From: CAZVLQ01 sp964628185
Lineage (GTDB): Bacteria > Pseudomonadota > Zetaproteobacteria > Mariprofundales > Mariprofundaceae
Assembly: GCA_964628185.1 (NCBI GenBank)
Contig: CAZVLQ010000036.1
Coordinates: 1-13,406, forward strand
Length of the DNA: 13,406 nt
Reading direction: 5' to 3'
The notes beneath the pieces were generated by a model that worked only from the letters and a program-made list of their open reading frames with translations, searched no databases and was not told the origin of the DNA. A program made the translations under genes and the position numbers. Positions 6,765-12,656 of this stretch are shown in pieces. Position 1 is the stretch's first letter. Each line of letters starts with the position of its first letter.

Positions 6765-6869
6765 CGATATCGCATTATTGTTCTACACGCCTTTGTCAAA
6801 AAGAGACAAAAAACACCGCGAGCTGCCATTGAAGTTGCTCGCCAACGACTAAAGGAGGCCGGATTATGA
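6765..6869 (+). pseudogene. higB: 3' remnant of a HigB/RelE-like toxin gene
   Basis: In this frame the DNA encodes RYRIIVLHAFVKK, then RQKTPRAAIEVARQRLKEAGL and a stop. That is the C-terminal third of Gp49/HigB-type RelE-fold toxins, which typically read HGFIKKTQKTP and then a helix of the form A-x-x-R-x-K. The stop TGA overlaps the antitoxin ATG (ATGA), the usual coupling in such modules. An in-frame TGA at 6762-6764 closes the frame on the 5' side, so the first two-thirds of the toxin are gone and no active toxin should be made. It is too short to be found as a normal ORF. Confidence 0.7.
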
Positions 6870-7168
6870 CCAAACTAGCCGAACTGAAAAAAAAATGGAT
6901 GGAGGATGCGGAAACTCGCGAAGCCTACGAGTCTCATGCCTACGAGTTTGAAATTGCCCGATCCCTGATAGAAGCAAGGTCTGATGCAGGGCTCACTCAG
7001 GCTGAAGTAGCCAAACGCATGGGAACAACACAGTCAGCCATTGCCAGAATAGAAGGCGGTTCACAATTGCCCAGCATGAAAAGTGTAATCCGTTACGCAA
7101 CTGCTATTGGAGCTCGACCTGTTCTCCAACTGGTACGGGGAACCCACGAATCAAGATCTGACGCTTAG
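6866..7168 (+). CDS. higA: HigA-type XRE antitoxin (orphaned)
   Basis: This 100-residue protein has an N-terminal helical arm (residues 1-38) and an XRE helix-turn-helix at about 43-63 (LTQAEVAKRMGTTQSAIARI). The order and length fit the HigA antitoxins that partner Gp49-type HigB toxins. An AAAGGAGG ribosome site and the overlap with the toxin stop codon fix the start. The partner toxin is truncated, so this gene is an orphan antitoxin that may still bind DNA or neutralise a related toxin elsewhere. It is followed after three bases by the end of the converging gene 7172-7549. A stand-alone XRE repressor is the alternative reading, but the toxin remnant makes the HigA assignment stronger. Confidence 0.82.
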   Translation: MTKLAELKKKWMEDAETREAYESHAYEFEIARSLIEARSDAGLTQAEVAKRMGTTQSAIARIEGGSQLPSMKSVIRYATAIGARPVLQLVRGTHESRSDA

Positions 7169-7171
7169 CGT

Positions 7172-7549
7172 TTAGACCGGAAGCATCAGCCTGGTAAGTT
7201 TATTGGTTTGTCGCAGTAATCCAAGCTGAGTCAGGGCATAACCCCGGGCGGGTATCCGGAACTGGATGTCCTTCCAGTCGTGCGGCACTTCCGTAACAAG
7301 ATAACAGATACGGTTGACGGTATGGATGCCGGTTAGAATCCATTGATCGACAGTGTCACCGCCATCAACGACCGTCCAGACTGACTCCACCGGCAGCGAT
7401 TTCACCAGTTCAAGATCGTCCCCGAATGTTTCCAGCCCGGTTCCGCCCCATATATTGTGCTGCGATTGAGGGTGCCGATAGGGACGAAAGAAATCGTAGA
7501 ATGTATCCTCATGTAGTGTCAGCATTGATTCGCTTTGATGCTCAGGCAT
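7172..7549 (-). CDS. Uncharacterised protein, intact copy of a duplicated gene
   Basis: I do not recognise a named family. The 125-residue soluble protein has striking conserved-looking blocks: FYDFFRPYRHPQSQHN (17-32), FGDDLELVKSL (42-52), WTVVDGGDTVDQWILTGIH (58-76), and LVTEVPHDWKDIQFRI (84-99). It has no signal peptide or membrane segment. The gene is last in a minus-strand trio with the HNH and NERD genes, and its preferred ATG at 7549 overlaps the HNH stop by eight bases. ATGs at 7567 and 7525 are also possible. The retention of core blocks in the truncated paralog at 6418-6750 shows that these blocks are under constraint or were duplicated recently. A role in defence or in controlling the nucleases is guesswork from position. 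Confidence 0.7.
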   Translation of the reverse strand: MPEHQSESMLTLHEDTFYDFFRPYRHPQSQHNIWGGTGLETFGDDLELVKSLPVESVWTVVDGGDTVDQWILTGIHTVNRICYLVTEVPHDWKDIQFRIPARGYALTQLGLLRQTNKLTRLMLPV

Positions 7550-8327
7550 GATCGACAAATACCACATCCCGATGCCGCGCTAGAAACGCTTTGTCAGGTG
7601 CAAAGCGCTCGGGCAATGTGATCGATTTCCCCGCCAACGGGTGGAAAAACTGACGGACGAACGGTTCGTTTCGCTGTTCCAAATCTTTGGAGAGAATTAC
7701 GCGGAAATCATCATCCAATGCGATCAGACCACGATCAAACGCCTTGTCGTGCAATGCGGACAAGCACAGTCCATTGCGCGGATTCAGCCGATTATGCTTG
7801 TCTTTGCTCCACGGCACGATATGGCTGGCAATCAGTAATCGGGAATCAGAAAGGCCGGACATGCAGCAGCGCCCCAGATAGCTGCTCAACACCGCCCTGC
7901 GAAAGAAGTTCTGTCGCATGCGCTGTTCGGTAATCACACGCTTTGTTTCACCGGTAAAGTCGTCGATATCTTCCGGTTCGGTTTCGGTCTGCTTTTCGCT
8001 TTTCTGCGATCCTTTCTCTGATTTGAGGCGCTCATAGATGTGCAGGCAGTCCAACGCCAGCTTATCCCAATCGGCATGAAATTCCTTCCACACCTCCCGA
8101 TCCAGTGCCGACGCATTTCCCAGACCGCTGCGCCCCGTACTGGTAATCGCCGGATCGAGGCTAGCAATATTGCTTAGTTTCATTGCCACAGCACCGGGCG
8201 ACCGCCCAATCAATTTGGCAAGTTCGATGATCTCTGGGTTCCTGCTATGCAACTTCCCAAACGGAAGCTGACAATACAGGTTAAACCCCAGTTTCACCTG
8301 TTCTTTCGTCCAGAGAGGGCTTGTCAT
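7542..8327 (-). CDS. HNH endonuclease (HNH_2-like, putative restriction type)
   Basis: This 261-residue protein has an N-terminal helical region (1-90) that may contact DNA, including GRSPGAVAMKLSNIASLDP (41-59), then a charged linker (about 100-130) rich in Lys, Glu and Ser, and a C-terminal HNH nuclease domain. The nuclease core is ASHIVPWSKDKHNRLNPRNG (167-186) followed by LCLSALHDKAFDRGLI (187-202). His169, Asn182/Asn185 and His193 are the likely HNH residues. The two Cys at 154-155 may help hold the metal or the fold. Proteins of this type are usually annotated as putative restriction endonucleases, with no known methyltransferase partner; none is seen here. It lies 22 bases downstream of the NERD gene frame and overlaps the next gene, so the three are probably co-transcribed. 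Confidence 0.82.
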   Translation of the reverse strand: MTSPLWTKEQVKLGFNLYCQLPFGKLHSRNPEIIELAKLIGRSPGAVAMKLSNIASLDPAITSTGRSGLGNASALDREVWKEFHADWDKLALDCLHIYERLKSEKGSQKSEKQTETEPEDIDDFTGETKRVITEQRMRQNFFRRAVLSSYLGRCCMSGLSDSRLLIASHIVPWSKDKHNRLNPRNGLCLSALHDKAFDRGLIALDDDFRVILSKDLEQRNEPFVRQFFHPLAGKSITLPERFAPDKAFLARHRDVVFVDHA

Positions 8328-8349
8328 AACTTAATTTGAACCATCCTGA

Positions 8350-9240
8350 TTATTCCTTTGTGGCAGTATTTTTCTGCTCCAGTTGATGGGTGATTTGCTT
8401 AATCTTTTTTTCGTTTAATAGAGCATTCCCATTCATTCTTAAAATAAAATCCATATTGGTTCCATTTGTCAGATAGATTCCAGTGGGCTTGGCTTGAATG
8501 TTGAGAAACCACCCCGGCACTACCAATAAAGGGGAAACAGGCACCTGTTCACCTACGGCAGAACTTAGCCATTGATTTAGCCACTTTGCTTGCCGTTTTG
8601 CTTGCTCGATAGATTTTGATTCCTTGTAACCGGGAAAAATGAGTTGGGCTCCATCAAAAGTCAGCTTTGCATCAGCAGTATTACTTCCTCTATCAGGTTT
8701 ACTGCGTGCCTTGGTTTCAACGGCGAAAACACCATTCGGGCCGACAAGCACATGGTCGATATTGAACTCTTTAGCCTGAAAATCGTGATAAACATAGAAT
8801 CCATGTCTCTTAAGAGGGTCTAGCAATTGAGCCGTTGCAATTTCGCCATCCAGCCCTAGTCGCAACTTAGCCAAATCCTTCCTATTCACGATCAGTTTTC
8901 GTAAGAAATAAATCACTATTCCCATTACAAAAATTACACTGATCCCTATGCGGGGCACTGATTCAGGAGCAGCCCCAAAATACGACTGGGATAAATGAAT
9001 CGAGAACATCATAAACGGCATGAAAATCATGAGCAGCAGATTGGTATCGAACTCCTCTCTTGTGGCCTCGATCTTGTCTCTGAGTGACTGGCCGGGCAGG
9101 CGCATGAATTCTTGAGTAAATGGCCTACGAACAGGTTTCCTTTTCTCCAGTCTAAGGTAGAGCCTAAACCCTAATACTCCGAGGAAGACAGGAATTAACA
9201 TTGCGAACGTAGGTAGAAGTGCAGCCATGATAGATTGCAT
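8350..9240 (-). CDS. Membrane-anchored NERD-domain protein
   Basis: This 296-residue protein has three predicted membrane helices (about 8-30, 67-88 and 96-115) followed by a cytoplasmic NERD (nuclease-related) domain at about 128-245. The domain shows the restriction-nuclease-like core: Glu133 in GLDGEIATAQLL, Asp162 in NIDHVLVGPNG, and Glu175-x-Lys177 in AVETKAR. A further conserved-looking Gln213 is in IEQAKRQAKWL. The ATG at 9240 is preferred because GGGAG lies eight bases before it; an in-frame ATG at 9255 would add five residues. It is the first gene of the minus-strand NERD-HNH-unknown trio. NERD proteins occur in many accessory regions and are suspected of DNA processing; the target is unknown. 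A membrane-tethered nuclease could act on incoming DNA. Confidence 0.82.
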   Translation of the reverse strand: MQSIMAALLPTFAMLIPVFLGVLGFRLYLRLEKRKPVRRPFTQEFMRLPGQSLRDKIEATREEFDTNLLLMIFMPFMMFSIHLSQSYFGAAPESVPRIGISVIFVMGIVIYFLRKLIVNRKDLAKLRLGLDGEIATAQLLDPLKRHGFYVYHDFQAKEFNIDHVLVGPNGVFAVETKARSKPDRGSNTADAKLTFDGAQLIFPGYKESKSIEQAKRQAKWLNQWLSSAVGEQVPVSPLLVVPGWFLNIQAKPTGIYLTNGTNMDFILRMNGNALLNEKKIKQITHQLEQKNTATKE

Positions 9241-9299
9241 CCTTATCACTCCCATAGAGTGGCAGCTTACGCCAACAGTGTAATCATTTCACTCGCTGT

Positions 9300-9462
9300 C
9301 CGGTAAAAAATGCACGAAGCAAGACCAAGCTTTTTGGATGTGATTTGGTTAACAACGATACTAAAGCCTTGTACCGGCAGTACAGGCTGGAAATCAGGAA
9401 CCTGCAAGCCGTTTGCAGTAAGCGATCAACGAATGTCAAGATATAAAAGCCTGACCCTCGCG
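9300..9462 (+). repeat. Module-border element, full copy R (REP-like, with hairpin)
   Basis: This is the second full copy of the element at 6243-6406, in the same orientation and nearly the same length (163 against 164 bases). The hairpin lies at the same place but has different bases: AGCCT-T-GTAC (9365-9374) pairs with GTACAGGCT (9380-9388) with one bulged T. So structure is kept while sequence has changed. The right end (ATATAAAAGCCTGACCCTCG, then CG) touches the RAYT remnant. The leader of the NERD gene occupies 9241-9299; no clear promoter was found there. Confidence 0.6.
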
Positions 9463-9837
9463 AAACTTCTTTCGCAGTTTGGAAACAACAAGAAAAAAGC
9501 ACGGGTTGCATATGCCGGCTTTGTACAGGACGGGGTCGGGCGTTTCAGTCCGTTGGAAGGCGTGCAAGAGCAGGCATATCTGGGAGACGATGGTTTCCTG
9601 ATGGAGCTTCAGAAGATAAAAAATGAAGTACGTTCACTGGATGAGGTGCCGAAGATTGAACGGAGGCAGGTAGAAAAGAGTCTGCAACAGTTCAGAGAGG
9701 AATATCCTGACCGGGACAGATCCATGGCGGCGGCATATTTATCCGGGGCTTTTACCATGAAAGAGATTGGCGCCTTTTTTGGCGTCCATTACATGACAGT
9801 CAGCCGCGCCGTGAAAAAGTTTCTTCGTTCCGGATGA
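9463..9837 (+). pseudogene. RAYT transposase remnant (C-terminal part)
   Basis: From 9463 the frame encodes about 124 residues typical of the C-terminal region of REP-associated tyrosine transposases (RAYT, IS200-like). They run KLLSQFGNNKKKARVAYAGF, then QDGVGRFSPLEGVQEQAYLG, and end in a helix-turn-helix (MKEIGAFFGVHYMTVSRAVK). The N-terminal Y1 transposase domain, with its HUH metal site and catalytic Tyr, is absent. The open frame extends upstream to an ATG at 9310, but that stretch translates the border element and does not look like protein. The piece therefore begins exactly where the element ends. It could still yield a short DNA-binding protein, but no ribosome site was seen. Confidence 0.75.
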
Positions 9838-10012
9838 AAGAAAAAGCCGACCAAATGGTGGATTGTGAGACCTGACCCTATGCGCACTCATTCATGAGCC
9901 AGGCGAACACCTTCACCCGCATCAATGTTCGGTGGATCGGGGAAATCTCTCGCAGTCGCCGCTCAATAAATATCAAGCCGTGAAAGGCTCCGCTATTTCC
10001 TTCGAAGAATAG
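9838..10012. other. Intergenic debris, nothing recognised
   Basis: No convincing gene, RNA or terminator was found. A fragment at about 9864-9882 reads GAGACCTGACCCTATGCGC and resembles the right end of the border elements. A minus-strand frame (9878-10174) covers the area, but it overlaps the DUF1614 fragment and has no ribosome site. Confidence 0.4.
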
Positions 10013-10038
10013 CAATGTCAAGATGTAAAAGCCTGGCC
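10013..10038 (+). repeat. Module-border element, right-end fragment
   Basis: AATGTCAAGATGTAAAAGCC then TGGCCC matches the right end of copy R (AATGTCAAGATATAAAAGCC then TGACCC) with two differences. Only the right end is present, and it abuts the DUF1614 gene fragment just as copy R abuts the RAYT fragment. Confidence 0.5.
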
Positions 10039-10040
10039 CG

Positions 10041-10196
10041 GAATTCATCTGCGGCACGCTGGGCGTGCTGACCGGCGCCGATTTGCTGCGCCTGAAGGAT
10101 ATTGCCAAACTCGGCACGCCCATTGCCTCCATCGTCGGCGCCGGCACCTTCGACGGTATCTTCCTTACCGGCATTGTGGCGGTGCTGCTGACTTAA
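10041..10196 (+). pseudogene. 3' fragment of a DUF1614 membrane protein gene
   Basis: The frame encodes about 51 residues ending in a stop at 10194-10196, including GTLGVLTGADLLRLKDI and GAGTFDGIFLTGIVAVLLT. This is the C-terminal signature of DUF1614 family inner-membrane proteins, which are usually over 200 residues long. There is no start codon or ribosome site, the frame is closed at 10026-10028 inside the repeat fragment, and GC content is higher than in nearby sequence. It is a detached gene end left after rearrangement. Confidence 0.7.
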
Positions 10197-10358
10197 TATT
10201 GTTTGATAATGTTTAAGATCTCTATCCAGTTTAATTTATGACCGTTGCCGTCCAGTCTCGGACAATTGGAACAAAACAAGCCGCATCCACACTCATCCAA
10301 ATACCCATATGCCAAGTCTGATCCGGAAAACAAAAGGGCAGGGGTGGTATAGGGTCCC
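10197..10358. other. Upstream region of the four-gene cassette
   Basis: No gene is confidently present. A minus-strand frame (10193-10447) encodes a Cys-rich stretch (CGCGLFCSNCP), but it would start inside the first cassette gene and cover its promoter. Next to the promoter, GGGGTGG occurs at 10341-10347 and again at 10366-10372, which could be a regulator site. Confidence 0.35.
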
Positions 10359-10386
10359 TTGACATGGGGTGGGCATGGGCCATAAT
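10359..10386 (+). promoter_or_regulatory. Sigma70-type promoter of the four-gene cassette
   Basis: A perfect -35 box, TTGACA (10359-10364), and a -10 box, CATAAT (10381-10386, five of six), are separated by 16 bases. Transcription would begin near 10393, leaving a leader of about 28 bases with an AAGGAGG ribosome site before the ATG at 10421. The spacer is G-rich and holds the second GGGGTGG copy. Confidence 0.65.
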
Positions 10387-10420
10387 CCGCCCCATACCCC
10401 GGTTGAGAAGGAGGCAGACC

Positions 10421-10738
10421 ATGAGTTATGTAGAAATTAGAGACCATGCCCTATGGGCCAAACACATTCATGGAAACAAGCAATTGAAGGAAAAAATCTT
10501 ATCCATGGGCGCAGGAGACATCATTCACCTTGAAGTAAATGGAATGAATGGCGTATGGGTCAAAATGGAAGACGGAAAGGATGGCCGACCCACGCCCGGG
10601 CTGAAAGGCATAGGAAAGACCAAGACGTACTGGCATGGACTGCAAGATCAGCGTGGAGAAATCGTCACTATTAAGGAGGTGAAGCAATCATGGCAACCAC
10701 AGATATTGGATTTGAAAACAGGCACAACCAGAGAGTAA
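10421..10738 (+). CDS. Uncharacterised small protein, first gene of cassette
   Basis: This 105-residue soluble protein has no named family that I can assign. It begins MSYVEIRDHALWAKHIHGNK, has a beta-rich middle (IIHLEVNGMNGVWVKM, 34-49), and a distinctive glycine-rich segment DGKDGRPTPGLKGIGK (51-66) that could be a nucleic-acid or phosphate-binding loop. Trp71 follows, and the C-terminus is basic and polar. The start is fixed by AAGGAGG six bases before the ATG; the frame is open back to 10364, but that part is the promoter. Its 3' end overlaps the zinc-ribbon gene by 49 bases in another frame, and the next gene's ribosome site lies inside it, so the two are probably coupled. Confidence 0.8.
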   Translation: MSYVEIRDHALWAKHIHGNKQLKEKILSMGAGDIIHLEVNGMNGVWVKMEDGKDGRPTPGLKGIGKTKTYWHGLQDQRGEIVTIKEVKQSWQPQILDLKTGTTRE

Positions 10739-10896
10739 TGGAAAAGACCGATCTGGATGGCAATCACTACAACCAGAAAATCTATGTGCTGCAATGTTTA
10801 TGCTGCCAGCACACTTATGGAGCGAACGGTGCTGATATTCACCTGCGGAAATGCCCCCAATGCCAGGGTGGCGCGCCTGGCCTCAGATACGCCTGA
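10690..10896 (+). CDS. Small zinc-ribbon protein
   Basis: This 68-residue protein has a four-Cys zinc ribbon: Cys36-x2-Cys39 in QCLCCQ and Cys55-x2-Cys58 in KCPQCQ, joined by HTYGANGADIHLRK. An extra Cys is at 38. The N-terminal half (ATTDIGFENRHNQRV) is polar, and the C-terminus ends GGAPGLRYA. The start is set by a strong AAGGAGGTG ribosome site inside the preceding gene. Zinc ribbons of this size usually bind nucleic acid or another protein; no enzyme activity is expected. Its overlap with the first gene and its place before the large gene suggest one transcript and perhaps one complex. The family is unnamed as far as I can tell. Confidence 0.8.
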   Translation: MATTDIGFENRHNQRVMEKTDLDGNHYNQKIYVLQCLCCQHTYGANGADIHLRKCPQCQGGAPGLRYA

Positions 10897-10995
10897 AGGC
10901 CACATGATACCTTATGGTCTTTTGCCTTGCTTGGATGCCGTTCCAGTCAGCCTGACGGAGTGACTTGGGTGATTTCCATATAAAGGAGAAATTCT

Positions 10996-12591
10996 ATGGT
11001 GCAATTAAAATACTTCGGTGATGACAGGGACTTTTTCAAATATGACCTGATTACATTCATTCTGAAAAAATCCAGCCTGAGTAATTATGTGTTTATCCCT
11101 ATGCTCACAGAGCATAGAAATGATAACGAAGGTCAAAAATCATCCGCTGACAAAAACGACAGGAGCCCCGAATTGCTCCAGTTTATGCGGGGTTGTCCCA
11201 GCAAGAGTTTAAGGCATTGGGAAAACTGGATAAGCCGTTTCGCAGGCCAATATCTTACGGTTGAACCCGTGGATTCCATCTTCTTTCAAGACAGCAGCAG
11301 GATGGCCTACTGGGAAAAATTTAACGCGATACTACCCATAAAAAATGCGCTCATTTTTATTGATCCGGATACTGGCCTCGAAACAGGAAGTCTTTCATAT
11401 CAAAAAAGGCAAGGAGGAAGAGATAAATACTTGCTGAACAATGAATTATCTCACTTAGTTGATCGTATGGGCAATGCATCTGTTCTGATGATTTACCAGC
11501 ACCTGTCGCGCGACAGTAACTATCATGATGCAGGCGTTCAAAAAAAGATGGAACAAGTCATAAAAGCCGCGTACGAAGATGTACTGGTTTGCGCATACAG
11601 GGAAAACGACCTCTCTTTTCTCTTTGTGATGAAAACGCAGGAACAATATCAGGAAGTGTTCAGGATACTGATTGGATATTATGAGAAAAGTACAAGCGCA
11701 TATAAATCAATCTATGGCACACCGTATGTCAAGGGATCGAGTGTGTCTTATATTCATGCTGTGGAAACAGGCATAGATAATGAGCCTCTGGAGAAAGAAT
11801 CGCCGGAGAAAGAAAATATGGATCATATTATAACAGCCGAAGAACCACAGGACGAAAATTTAACAAAAGATGTTATGGAAACTCCCGAGACAGCGAGTCC
11901 TATGGGCAAGAAAATTCTTAAGAAAGAATTGGATTTTGTGGAATTACGATCTACTATGAAAAGGATACTATATCATAGATTAAAAGATTCAAAATCAGTA
12001 AATCATATGATGATGGGATTATATGGGGGAGTTAGTGGTATCAACCCCGCCTATCTAAGGCGAGACAGGGCCACCAAAGAAGCTGTTGCTAATGCATTCA
12101 TTGATGATATGTCGGAGAATGACCTGGTTGATTTGTTATGGAATAATGGAGTAATAGATGCTGATAAGACAATAAGCGAATATCATTGGAATACAGAGTA
12201 CACAGGTCGCGGGTATAAGAATGACAAAATTATAAAAAAAGTGATAGGTACCCTCAAAAAACCGAAAAAGGGTATCGATTGGGGCTTATACATACTATTT
12301 CCCCTTTTTTGTGGTATTTTTTTTGCTATTTTAGATGGCATTTTTTATTGGATTTTTAACATAGATATTAATTCATCCTATTGGATATCCACGATGATTG
12401 TTGTGATGTGGGGATTTGCGCAATCATTTAAAATTGCTAAATCATCAGAATATATGGATCATATTATTGACGGATGGGAAAAGCCAATATTTCCCATGTG
12501 GGACGCCCAAGGGGGAGATGATGAAGAAGAATTGGCAAACATGGAATCACTAATTGATGATATGAAAAGAAAAAAAATAGAGGGTATGTAG
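10996..12591 (+). CDS. Large two-part protein with C-terminal membrane hairpin
   Basis: I do not recognise a named family for this 531-residue protein. Residues 1-235 look like one globular domain, with YFGDDRDFFKYDL (6-18), a basic patch and ALIFIDPDTGLETGS (118-132), an acidic loop after a hydrophobic strand that could be an active or metal site. A Glu/Pro-rich linker follows (about 255-305). Residues 310-420 form a second, helical region with MMMGLYGGVSGINPAYLRRD and IDDMSENDLVDLL. Two membrane helices follow (about 430-455 and 462-480), then an acidic tail. An AAAGGAG ribosome site fixes the ATG. Base composition changes within the gene: 12301-12360 is 27 percent GC. The layout, a sensor or nuclease-like domain joined to a membrane segment, resembles effectors of abortive defence systems. 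That is inference. Confidence 0.78.
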   Translation: MVQLKYFGDDRDFFKYDLITFILKKSSLSNYVFIPMLTEHRNDNEGQKSSADKNDRSPELLQFMRGCPSKSLRHWENWISRFAGQYLTVEPVDSIFFQDSSRMAYWEKFNAILPIKNALIFIDPDTGLETGSLSYQKRQGGRDKYLLNNELSHLVDRMGNASVLMIYQHLSRDSNYHDAGVQKKMEQVIKAAYEDVLVCAYRENDLSFLFVMKTQEQYQEVFRILIGYYEKSTSAYKSIYGTPYVKGSSVSYIHAVETGIDNEPLEKESPEKENMDHIITAEEPQDENLTKDVMETPETASPMGKKILKKELDFVELRSTMKRILYHRLKDSKSVNHMMMGLYGGVSGINPAYLRRDRATKEAVANAFIDDMSENDLVDLLWNNGVIDADKTISEYHWNTEYTGRGYKNDKIIKKVIGTLKKPKKGIDWGLYILFPLFCGIFFAILDGIFYWIFNIDINSSYWISTMIVVMWGFAQSFKIAKSSEYMDHIIDGWEKPIFPMWDAQGGDDEEELANMESLIDDMKRKKIEGM

Positions 12592-12596
12592 AAATT

Positions 12597-12656
12597 ATGT
12601 CCGCATATATGGAAAAATACATAGAAATTTTTTCAGCTATCAGCAATAGCTGTTAG
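12597..12656 (+). CDS. Possible 19-residue leader peptide
   Basis: An ATG at 12597 opens MSAYMEKYIEIFSAISNSC and stops at TAG (12654-12656), directly against the ATG of the DUF429 gene (TAGATG). That gene has no ribosome site of its own, so ribosomes finishing this peptide could restart there. The only upstream purine run is AGAGGG at 12580-12585, rather far from the ATG. It may also be chance. Confidence 0.25.
   Translation: MSAYMEKYIEIFSAISNSC
12634..12652. other. Perfect hairpin before the DUF429 start
   Basis: CAGCTAT (12634-12640), loop CAGCA, and ATAGCTG (12646-12652) form a perfect 7-bp stem ending four bases before the ATG at 12657. No T-run follows on the plus strand, and the T-run at 12628-12633 precedes it, so it is not a plus-strand intrinsic terminator. 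In RNA it would occupy the place of a ribosome site. Confidence 0.45.

Noticed and set aside
4972..9462. Integron-type attC sites between the modules
   Set aside because: Genes lie on both strands, no integrase is present, and the elements lack the paired core sites expected of attC.
9310..9462. N-terminal extension of the RAYT-like frame
   Set aside because: It translates the border element; the equivalent DNA at 6243-6406 is not followed by this gene, so the extension is not real protein sequence.
9878..10174. A 98-residue minus-strand frame
   Set aside because: It is antisense to the DUF1614 fragment, and the part outside it matches nothing I recognise.
12628..12656. Hairpin and T-run as a terminator between the last two cassette genes
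   Set aside because: The T-run comes before the stem on the plus strand, so it does not fit termination of the cassette transcript.
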